From JAYRWN01 sp041917975 (GTDB lineage Bacteria > Bacteroidota > Bacteroidia > Chitinophagales > Saprospiraceae), in the NCBI GenBank assembly GCA_041917975.1, contig JAYRWN010000288.1:1-15631 (forward strand): DNA of 15,631 bases, in the 5' to 3' direction. This document shows, one piece after another, positions 1-6,140 of the stretch. Within the stretch, counting starts at the first letter, position 1; the number at the start of each line of letters is the position of its first letter. Under the pieces are notes generated by a model. That model was not told the DNA's origin. It searched no databases and saw only the letters and a program-made list of their open reading frames with translations. Position numbers and translations under genes: made by a program.

Positions 1-56
1 CCTTCTTCGGCCAAAATTTTGACGCCATCAATAGTTATATTAATCAATTTGCTCAT
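1..56 (-). CDS. hoxU: HoxU, diaphorase small subunit of NAD-reducing hydrogenase (N-terminal fragment)
   Basis: Only the first 18 codons lie in the window; the gene continues beyond base 1. The visible peptide MSKLINITIDGVKILAEE has the opening beta strands of a plant-type [2Fe-2S] ferredoxin domain, as at the start of HoxU and NuoG (typically ITIDGxxxxxEEG). It starts 3 bp after the hoxF stop codon, so the two are almost certainly co-transcribed and probably translationally coupled. HoxU normally carries one [2Fe-2S] and two [4Fe-4S] clusters and links the flavin subunit HoxF to the hydrogenase dimer HoxYH. The HoxU name rests mainly on the HoxF neighbour; a NuoG-like or formate dehydrogenase subunit is the alternative. 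Confidence 0.72.
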   Translation of the reverse strand, partial: MSKLINITIDGVKILAEE

Positions 57-59
57 GGC

Positions 60-1826
60 TTAATTTTTAAATTGTTCATAATCGGCCACGGCTTGGGCCA
101 CATTAAAGGACGCATGCAGACCATCGTAATGTTTATTAAGACGGGATTGGAAATAATCGCGGAATTTTTCCACCGCCAGAATTTGGCTGTTACCGGCCGT
201 CTTGCCCAGTCCACACCGGCTGGCCGTTTTCATGATGTTGGACCAGGCTTTTAATTCATCCAGATCTTTGGCATTGGCCAATCCGTTTTGCAGGCGCAGC
301 AATTTGCGTTGAATAATAAAATTGCCAGCCCGGCAAGGGGTACAAATTCCACACGATTCGTGTTTAAAAAACTCAGCGAAATTGATCAGGATCTTTACTA
401 AATCGCGTGATTCATTAAAAATCATAAATGAGCCGCCACAGCGAATATCCTTGGTAGCCATAAGATCTAACATGGAGATGCGCCGGAATTTATCTTTGAT
501 GGAAATCAACTCTCCGGACGGACCCGATACCTGGATAAAATAAGGATTCTCGGCCTGACATAATTCCAGCAATTCAGCGACCGTCATGCCCCACTCTATT
601 TCATAAATACCGGGCAGTTTACAATCGCCGGAGACGCTGATCAATTTGGTCCCATACGAGCCGGGTATACCTTTTTGATTTATGGCTGCCGACCCCATTT
701 CAATGATGCGGGCTACTGCACAAAACGTCTCCACATTATTGATGACAGTGGGTTGGTTCAGATAACCTTTTTCGATGGGGAAAAACCACTTGGTCCGCGG
801 CTCACCGCGTTTCCCCTCCAGGGATTCCAGCAATGCAGTTTCTTCTCCGCACACATAGGCGCCGGCACCCAACTGAATGCGGATGTCAAAGTTAAATCCC
901 TTAATGCCGGCTATATTTTTACCCAGAAAACCCAGTTCACGATATTTTTCCAGATGATTTTCTAACTTGGCTAACAACCATTTATATTCTCCCCGTAAAT
1001 AGATAATACCATGGTCAGCTCCTACGGTATATCCGGCGACAATCATGCCCTCCAATAAGGTTTCGGGAACAGCATTCATCAGGACACGATCTTTAAATGT
1101 ACCCGGTTCGCCTTCATCTGCATTACAAACGATAAACTTAGGGTGGGCCGGTTGTTTGCGGCAAGCGTCCCATTTGATCCAGGTTGGAAAAAATGCGCCG
1201 CCGCGTCCGCTCAATCCGGTGGCTTTAATCTCGTCAATAATCCCGGTTGGCCCTAATTTTTGTATCTTAGATAATGCACAGCCGCGGCGATAAGCACGAA
1301 AAAAGATGCCTTGTTCCGGATCGGCAGGATAGCGGATGTTATTCGCCGGTTGATCACAAATACTGCCCGCCGGTACACCACTTTTTAATTTGGAAATAAT
1401 TTCTTTAACCTTGACCGAATTCAGATTGGTAAATGGATAAAAATTAATCAAGGCTGCCGGCTCCTGGTCACTTAGTCCAATGCAAGGGGTATTAAATAAA
1501 GCAAAGGTGCTTGTGCGGTCTGCATAGCCCATGGCCGTATCACATTCCCGCTCCAGGCTTTCTTTGATCCGCTCGTATCCTTTAAAATCGGAAACAATGC
1601 TGTTATTAAGATATATAATATTTTTAGCCGTGGGCTGACGGTGGAAAAAGTGGTAGAAAGTCGCCACGCCTTCCACCTCAATGTAGGAGAGGTTCAGCTC
1701 CTTAGCCAATTTATAAATATCATGATCATCGATGTATCCCTGGGTGTTTTGAATGGCCCACAATTGATTCAACAAGTGCGTGCGTGGAGGTTCTTTAAAT
1801 AGCTCCTTAGAAGTATGTGCAGTCAT
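60..1826 (-). CDS. hoxF: HoxF, NAD(H)/FMN diaphorase subunit of group 3d NAD-reducing [NiFe] hydrogenase
   Basis: The 588-residue protein is a NuoE-NuoF fusion, as in HoxF of soluble hydrogenases (about 600 residues). HoxF binds FMN and NAD(H) and exchanges electrons between NAD and the HoxYH hydrogenase in the cytoplasm. Residues about 10-150 are a NuoE-like thioredoxin-fold domain containing TPCIGLSDQEPA. Only Cys115 of the four cluster ligands remains (Ser119 replaces one), so this domain should lack a [2Fe-2S] cluster, which is typical of HoxF and not of respiratory NuoE. Residues about 190-400 hold the FMN/NAD fold: GRGGAFFPTWIKW at 208-220, CNADEGEPGTFKDR at 234-247, and GAGAYVCGEETALLES at 320-335. 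The [4Fe-4S] ligands are Cys492, Cys495, Cys498 (SCGICTPCRAG) and Cys538. In the FMN loop, two glycines of the usual GRGGAGFPTGLKW are Phe and Trp. The start ATG at 1826 gives the expected HoxF N-terminus. It is divergent from the desaturase, with an FNR-type box upstream. Confidence 0.92.
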   Translation of the reverse strand: MTAHTSKELFKEPPRTHLLNQLWAIQNTQGYIDDHDIYKLAKELNLSYIEVEGVATFYHFFHRQPTAKNIIYLNNSIVSDFKGYERIKESLERECDTAMGYADRTSTFALFNTPCIGLSDQEPAALINFYPFTNLNSVKVKEIISKLKSGVPAGSICDQPANNIRYPADPEQGIFFRAYRRGCALSKIQKLGPTGIIDEIKATGLSGRGGAFFPTWIKWDACRKQPAHPKFIVCNADEGEPGTFKDRVLMNAVPETLLEGMIVAGYTVGADHGIIYLRGEYKWLLAKLENHLEKYRELGFLGKNIAGIKGFNFDIRIQLGAGAYVCGEETALLESLEGKRGEPRTKWFFPIEKGYLNQPTVINNVETFCAVARIIEMGSAAINQKGIPGSYGTKLISVSGDCKLPGIYEIEWGMTVAELLELCQAENPYFIQVSGPSGELISIKDKFRRISMLDLMATKDIRCGGSFMIFNESRDLVKILINFAEFFKHESCGICTPCRAGNFIIQRKLLRLQNGLANAKDLDELKAWSNIMKTASRCGLGKTAGNSQILAVEKFRDYFQSRLNKHYDGLHASFNVAQAVADYEQFKN

Positions 1827-1882
1827 AACAATATAATATTCTGTATAATAAAATAATAATCCAATTTAGTCGTCTAGAAATA

Positions 1883-1927
1883 CAAATTCTGTTGACACTT
1901 GTTATGATCCGGGTTGATCAAGATCAT
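1883..1927 (-). promoter_or_regulatory. Candidate FNR-type promoter for hoxF
   Basis: TTGAT-CAAG-ATCAT at 1914-1927 matches the FNR/CRP-superfamily consensus TTGAT-N4-ATCAA at 9 of 10 specified bases. Read toward hoxF, AGAATTTG follows at 1890-1883 and resembles the Bacteroidota -7 element TAnnTTTG, with TTTG exact. If TTTG occupies about -7 to -4, transcription starts near 1879 and the box is centred near -41.5, the class II activator position. The leader would be about 53 nt. The box and spacing are read directly; the promoter assignment is inference. Confidence 0.5.
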
Positions 1928-1993
1928 TTTTAACCAAACAGCAGAAAAAATCAAAAAATCACCAAATTTATTTGCATTTATTTTCAATAATTC

Positions 1994-2021
1994 AAAACAA
2001 TATTGTTTTATAATAAAACAA
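1994..2021. repeat. Two overlapping perfect palindromes upstream of the desaturase
   Basis: AAAACAATATTGTTTT (1994-2009) is a perfect 16-bp palindrome. It overlaps TTGTTTTATAATAAAACAA (2003-2021), which has perfect 9-bp arms around one central base. They lie about 130 bp before the desaturase ATG. They could be an operator for a dimeric regulator or two competing sites. AT-rich background raises the chance of fortuitous symmetry, but two overlapping perfect palindromes of this length are more than usual. Confidence 0.5.
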
Positions 2022-2149
2022 CCACTAAAAAAATAATAAACCATGACCCCCAGGTCAGTTAAATTCTATTTAAAATCAAAACCTGTAACAGCGGCGATAA
2101 TTAAAATGACGTATTATTGCATTTTTTATGTGAAAATAGAGGATCTGAG

Positions 2150-3187
2150 ATGAATTTACCGGACAAAGTGAAGATTGACAATACCCGAGTTAAAGAATTA
2201 GTCAAGTTTACCAAAACCAATCCCCGCAAAGCGGCTATTCAGGTGCTTAATTCTTTCGGCCCTTTTATCGGCCTGTGGGTGCTGATGTACCTTAGTTTGG
2301 ATTATAGTTATTGGATTACTCTGGCGCTAGGCCTGATTAATGCGTTTTTCCTGGTACGGATATTTATTATTCAACACGACTGTGGCCACCGCTCCTTCGT
2401 AAAAAACTCATTCACACGGGATACTGTGGGATACCTCTGCAGTCTCATGAGCGCTATTCCTTACCACTATTGGGCCAAGAGCCATCACATCCATCACAAA
2501 CACAACGGTCAGTTGGAAATCAGAGATATCGGTGACATTGATACCCTGACTGTAGAGGAATTCAAAAACCTCAGCCGCTGGGGCCGTTTTAAATACCGGG
2601 TGTACCGGTCACCTCTGGTGATGTTTTTATTGGGTCCGGTGTATTACATACTTATCCATAATCGCTTACCGCTCATCAAGATGGACATCTTCAAAAAAGA
2701 AAGATTAAAATTGTACATCCATGATGTAATCTTGATCGGTGTATTTGTCGGACTTTCCTTGTGGCTGGGCGTGTGGAAATTTTTGTTAACCCACCTGACC
2801 ATCCTGGTCTTTTTCGGGGTGATCGCTGTATGGTTTTTTTACATCCAACACCAACATGAAGCCGCCTACAAACAATGGCGCGAAAAGTGGGACTATCTCA
2901 CCGCTGCCGTCAAAGGCAGTACCTATTATAAAATCCCGGCTATATTTAACTGGCTCACCGGCAACATCGGCATACATCATATTCACCACCTCAATCCCGC
3001 CATTCCCAACTACAACCTTAAGGCTGCCCTGCGTGAAAATCCCTGGATTAATCAGTTCACCACCACCCTAAGTTTTACCCAAAGTTTAAAACTTATTACC
3101 CACAAACTCTGGGATGAATCCACCCAGCGCATGATTACTTTTGCTGAGTTCTACCGGATGGAAAAAATGCAGCGTTTAGCCGCATAA
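2150..3187 (+). CDS. Membrane acyl-lipid (fatty acid) desaturase, omega-6/delta-12 type
   Basis: The 345-residue integral membrane protein belongs to the di-iron fatty acid desaturase family, which uses O2 and an electron donor to put a cis double bond into acyl chains of membrane lipids. All three histidine clusters are present: HDCGH at 76-80, HHIHH at 112-116 and HHIHH at 276-280. Hydrophobic segments lie at about 35-72, 155-170 and 193-232. The motif spacing resembles bacterial delta-12/omega-6 desaturases; regiospecificity cannot be read from sequence. I chose ATG 2150 because GAGGATCTGAG lies directly upstream and the family-like sequence starts there. A TTG start at 2117 would add 11 residues unlike the family. 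The gene is divergent from hoxF and followed by an unrelated gene, so it is probably monocistronic. Its O2 need is notable so close to a putative O2-forming enzyme. Confidence 0.9.
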   Translation: MNLPDKVKIDNTRVKELVKFTKTNPRKAAIQVLNSFGPFIGLWVLMYLSLDYSYWITLALGLINAFFLVRIFIIQHDCGHRSFVKNSFTRDTVGYLCSLMSAIPYHYWAKSHHIHHKHNGQLEIRDIGDIDTLTVEEFKNLSRWGRFKYRVYRSPLVMFLLGPVYYILIHNRLPLIKMDIFKKERLKLYIHDVILIGVFVGLSLWLGVWKFLLTHLTILVFFGVIAVWFFYIQHQHEAAYKQWREKWDYLTAAVKGSTYYKIPAIFNWLTGNIGIHHIHHLNPAIPNYNLKAALRENPWINQFTTTLSFTQSLKLITHKLWDESTQRMITFAEFYRMEKMQRLAA

Positions 3188-3302
3188 ACTGAAAGCCCAG
3201 CCAAGACCTTACGCTAAAAAAGAATGGCCCTTTTCACCGAGGTCATTGACGTCAGTGTAATTAATTATTTACCGGTGAATCCTCAATACATCTGCTCCAC
3301 TT

Positions 3303-3327
3303 ACATTATCTTTAACAGTGATAATGT
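3303..3327. repeat. Perfect inverted repeat between desaturase and isomerase-like gene
   Basis: ACATTATC (3303-3310) and GATAATGT (3320-3327) are perfect 8-bp inverted arms around a 9-base spacer, about 59 bp before the next start codon. There is no strong T-run after it, so an operator or 5' hairpin for the downstream gene is more likely than a terminator. A further pair, TTCACCG (3233-3239) and CGGTGAA (3273-3279), flanks a TGACGTCA palindrome just upstream. Confidence 0.4.
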
Positions 3328-3385
3328 TTCAGCGCAGTACTGAAAATATTGAGCTTTTTCAAAACGATTTTAAAACAATTCACCA

Positions 3386-4303
3386 ATGAAATTAAACCGC
3401 AGGACTTTTATGCACCAGGCCGGAGTGATGGCTGGAAGTGCCCTTTTAATCAACCAATGGGGCTGCCAAACAAAACCAGCCGAAACTGCCACCGTCACTG
3501 CTCCGGAAGTATCACCGGCAGCAGCACCAAGTCTGGAAAAATTTGGCATTCAACTGTATACCTTACGTGATGATCTGCCCAAAGACCCAAAAGGCATCAT
3601 CACTCAGGTAGCTGGGATGGGTTTTAAACAAATTGAAGGATTTGAAGGAGACCAAGGCATGTTTTGGAACATGCCGCATAAGGATTTTAAGAAATTTCTG
3701 GATGATCAGGGTCTGACCATGGTGTCCAGCCACTGTGACATTAAGAAGGACTTTGCCAAAAAAGCCTCCCAGGCGGCCGAAGTGGGCATGTCTTATCTGA
3801 TCTGCCCTTGGATCGGTCCGCAAAAAAGCGTTGAGGATTGGAAAAAAGTCACCGATCTGTTTAATGCCTGCGGCAAAACCTGTAAAGAAAACGGGATCAG
3901 ATTCGCCTACCACAATCATGAATACACCTTCAAATCCTTCATGGGTATGATCCCTCATCACTTCCTGATGGAAAACACCGATCCGGAACTGGTGGATCAT
4001 GAAATGGATATTTATTGGGTAGTGACCGGTGGTGCTGACCCGGTGGAATTTTTTAACAAATACCCTAATCGGTTCCGTCTCTGTCATGTCAAAGACCGTA
4101 AGAAGGATGCCGCTCCAACAGATATGGATGCTTCCTGTGACCTGGGGACTGGTTCGATAGATTATCCTAAGGTCCTAAAGATAGCTGCTGACGCCGGTAT
4201 GCAATATTATATCCTGGAACAGGAAAAATACGATAACTCCACACCATTAAAAAGTGCTGGGGTAGGCGCCGAATACTTAAAACTATTGGTTTTTGCGTCT
4301 TAA
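3386..4303 (+). CDS. Exported sugar phosphate isomerase/epimerase-like TIM-barrel protein
   Basis: The 305-residue protein belongs to the AP-endonuclease-2/xylose-isomerase-like TIM-barrel superfamily, common in Bacteroidota sugar loci. The N-terminus has a twin-arginine motif (NRRTFM, residues 4-9), a hydrophobic stretch, and WGC ending at Cys27, so it is probably exported by Tat and possibly lipid-anchored. A Pro/Ala/Thr linker at about 30-49 leads to the barrel, which starts at FGIQLYTLRD (53-62). Candidate metal or substrate residues are His176 and His178-Glu179 in FAYHNHEYTF, Asp208 in HEMDIYW, His234 and Asp237 in CHVKDRKK, and Glu278/Glu280 near the end. This set matches divalent-metal isomerases and epimerases. 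The substrate is unknown. It stands alone before a convergent sulfatase, which would fit extracytoplasmic glycan processing, but this is inference. Confidence 0.85.
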   Translation: MKLNRRTFMHQAGVMAGSALLINQWGCQTKPAETATVTAPEVSPAAAPSLEKFGIQLYTLRDDLPKDPKGIITQVAGMGFKQIEGFEGDQGMFWNMPHKDFKKFLDDQGLTMVSSHCDIKKDFAKKASQAAEVGMSYLICPWIGPQKSVEDWKKVTDLFNACGKTCKENGIRFAYHNHEYTFKSFMGMIPHHFLMENTDPELVDHEMDIYWVVTGGADPVEFFNKYPNRFRLCHVKDRKKDAAPTDMDASCDLGTGSIDYPKVLKIAADAGMQYYILEQEKYDNSTPLKSAGVGAEYLKLLVFAS

Positions 4304-4323
4304 AATCTAGAAAATATTTAATT

Positions 4324-4361
4324 AAAAAGCTGTTGACTTTCCAGAGCAACAGCTTTTTTTT
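4324..4361. terminator. Bidirectional intrinsic terminator
   Basis: AAAAAGCTGTTG (4324-4335) and CAACAGCTTTTT (4347-4358) form a perfect 12-bp stem with an 11-base loop, followed by T through 4361. The A-tract on the left becomes a U-tract on the other strand. It therefore serves both the isomerase-like gene (plus strand) and the convergent sulfatase (minus strand). Confidence 0.93.
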
Positions 4362-4433
4362 ATTTCATATCAAATGCATGGAGCCTTCCTATGCAGTGCA
4401 CAACAAACTGCTCATTATCAGCCGCCTGCAAAA

Positions 4434-5969
4434 TTACAGCTTAGTCCCGCTAATTTCCGCCAGGCGTGTTTGCATGCGTTTCACTCGTGCAGGGTTTTTA
4501 TGCGCTATATTATTTTGTTGCCGGAAATCAGATTTCAGATTAAAAAGCATCGGTTGGTCAGCATGACCCAATTCAATATTGACAAAAGGAGCAACCGCCT
4601 GGCCAGGATATGCGGGTAAATAAACCCAATTCTTGTGGCGCAAAATCACTTTTTGACCTGCACCCATCAACGCTAACTCTTCACGTCCTTTGGATGAACG
4701 ACCTAACAAGGCGGGCAAAACATTCTGACCGTCGGGTTCAGCATAGTTACCACCCACCAAGGCCAATAGCGACATGGCAAGGTCGTGCTGGGAGATCAGA
4801 GCAGGGCTTGTCCCCGGTTTCACCCGTCCGGGCCAGCGCAGCAAAAACGGCACATGGGTACCACCATCGAAAAGACTGTATTTACCACCTCTTAGCCCGG
4901 CCCGCGGATCATGTTTCCCTGCTTTGGTTACCGCCTCATCCTCATAACCATCATCCAATACCGGCCCGTTATCGCTGGTGAATATGATCAGGCACTTTTG
5001 AGTTAATCCCAGTTTATCCAACTCTTTCAAAAATTCACTCACGCACCAGTCGGCTTCCAGAATCACATCGCCCCGCGGCCCCATACCGGATTTTCCGGCG
5101 AAGCGGGGGTGAGGCAAACGGGGCACATGCGGTTGGTGCAGGCTGTAAAAGAGAAAAAAAGGTTGACGCCGGTGGGTCCGCACAAACTGTAAAGACCGCT
5201 CTAAAAAGGTATCCGCCATGTTTTCATCGATCCATTGTGCAGTTTTACCGCCACGCTGATACCCAATGCGGCTGATACCGTTATTTATGCTCATATCGTG
5301 TCCATGGCTGGGCAACATTTTGAGCAAATGCGGGTGGTCTTTACCGGTTGGCTCCCCCGGATAATTTTGGTTATAATTTACCTCCAAAGGATCCAAGGAC
5401 AGCAATCCCTGCACCCTGCCGTTTTCGACGTACACGTTGGGCACACGGTCGTTGGTGGCCGGCAATAAAAAACTGTAATCGAATCCCACCTCATTAGCTC
5501 CGGGAGAAATGTGTTTATTCCAGTCCACGTCGCCCAGGCCTAAACCCAGGTGCCATTTGCCCACCACTCCGGTTACATAGCCCCGCTCGCGCAATGCCGC
5601 TGGTAATGTAGGCCGTTCCGGGTCAATTAACAAAGGAGCATCACCCGGTAAGACCTGAGCTTTATGGTTACGAAAAGGATACCTACCGGTCAGTAACGAA
5701 TATCTGGAAGGTGTACAGGTTGCGGCGGTCGCATAAGCCTGGGTAAAACGCAAACCTTCTTTGGCCAGGCGGTCAAACCCCGGTGTGACAATGGTTTTTG
5801 AACCATAACAGCTCACATCACCCACGCCTAGATCATCAGCCATAATTAAAATGATAGAGGGGCGCTCCTGACCTAAACCAAGCTGAGGCTGCAAAAAAAT
5901 GGCCAAAACCACTGCAAACTGCAATGAAACTGCTCGGACAATGTCCTTTAAAATCATGAAAAACTGCAT
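4434..5969 (-). CDS. Secreted type I (formylglycine-dependent) sulfatase
   Basis: The 511-residue protein of the arylsulfatase A-like S1 family hydrolyses sulfate esters, probably on a carbohydrate, outside the cytoplasm. In numbering from ATG 5969, a signal peptide spans about 1-33 (hydrophobic core SLQFAVVLAIFL). Metal-site aspartates are in MADDLG (Asp45, Asp46). The formylglycine motif CTPSR begins at Cys85, GKWHLG (Lys138, His140) and HQPH (from His278) supply active-site residues, and TSDNGP gives Asp333 and Asn334. All core catalytic motifs are present, so it looks functional. It needs a formylglycine-generating enzyme or anaerobic maturase, not seen here. ATG 5969 or 5957 are both possible starts; a GTG at 5993 would add a peptide that spoils the signal sequence. 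The true substrate is unknown. The promoter shares the short divergent region with nod. Confidence 0.92.
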   Translation of the reverse strand: MQFFMILKDIVRAVSLQFAVVLAIFLQPQLGLGQERPSIILIMADDLGVGDVSCYGSKTIVTPGFDRLAKEGLRFTQAYATAATCTPSRYSLLTGRYPFRNHKAQVLPGDAPLLIDPERPTLPAALRERGYVTGVVGKWHLGLGLGDVDWNKHISPGANEVGFDYSFLLPATNDRVPNVYVENGRVQGLLSLDPLEVNYNQNYPGEPTGKDHPHLLKMLPSHGHDMSINNGISRIGYQRGGKTAQWIDENMADTFLERSLQFVRTHRRQPFFLFYSLHQPHVPRLPHPRFAGKSGMGPRGDVILEADWCVSEFLKELDKLGLTQKCLIIFTSDNGPVLDDGYEDEAVTKAGKHDPRAGLRGGKYSLFDGGTHVPFLLRWPGRVKPGTSPALISQHDLAMSLLALVGGNYAEPDGQNVLPALLGRSSKGREELALMGAGQKVILRHKNWVYLPAYPGQAVAPFVNIELGHADQPMLFNLKSDFRQQNNIAHKNPARVKRMQTRLAEISGTKL

Positions 5970-6006
5970 GTCCGCGAAATTACCAAAAATCACTTTAATC
6001 GTCTTA

Positions 6007-6042
6007 ATAAGTATCTTCTAGTACTTATGTTTTATAACATAA
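6007..6042. promoter_or_regulatory. Two overlapping perfect palindromes in the nod/sulfatase divergent region
   Basis: ATAAGTA (6007-6013) and TACTTAT (6022-6028) are perfect 7-bp arms with an 8-bp spacer. The second arm overlaps TTATGTTTTATAACATAA (6025-6042), perfect 7-bp arms with a 4-bp spacer. The second has the 5-4-5 geometry of CRP/FNR-family sites but with ATGTT half-sites, not TTGAT. They lie about 100 bp upstream of the nod ATG. Overlap suggests two regulators competing, possibly an NO-sensing one, but no known operator is matched with certainty. CATTTTTG at 6086-6093 is a possible -7 element for nod. Confidence 0.5.
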
Positions 6043-6140
6043 TACCAACCCCCTTGATAACATACCCCACGCGTCACAATCACGGCATTTTTGTACCTGC
6101 AAAAGGAGTTGTTATTAATCATTAAAAATTCTTTACGGTC

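Larger units (their letters stand above)
1827..2149. other. Divergent intergenic region between hoxF and the desaturase
   Basis: This 323-bp gap has no credible gene. It is strongly AT-rich compared with the flanking coding sequence and carries leaders for both divergent genes. From left to right it holds a candidate FNR-type box at 1914-1927, overlapping palindromes at 1994-2021, and a 5-4-5 inverted repeat, TGACC-CCCA-GGTCA, at 2044-2057. The density of symmetric elements suggests control of both genes from here. Which element serves which gene is inferred only from proximity. Confidence 0.7.

Noticed and set aside
60..1826. Respiratory complex I NuoEF fusion
   Set aside because: The NuoE-like part lacks three of four cluster cysteines and has the TPCIGLSDQEPA motif typical of HoxF.
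2117..2149. Upstream TTG start for the desaturase
   Set aside because: It adds 11 residues unlike the family, while ATG 2150 has a purine-rich leader.
3563..4087. Long minus-strand open frame inside the isomerase-like gene
   Set aside because: It lies wholly antisense to a gene with clear family motifs and shows no recognisable protein features of its own.
5970..5993. GTG start for the sulfatase
   Set aside because: It places charged and polar residues before the signal peptide; ATG 5969 or 5957 fits better.
6102..6108. AAAGGAG as Shine-Dalgarno for nod
   Set aside because: It is 32 bases from the only possible ATG, too far to act directly, and in-frame TAA at 6123 rules out an earlier start.
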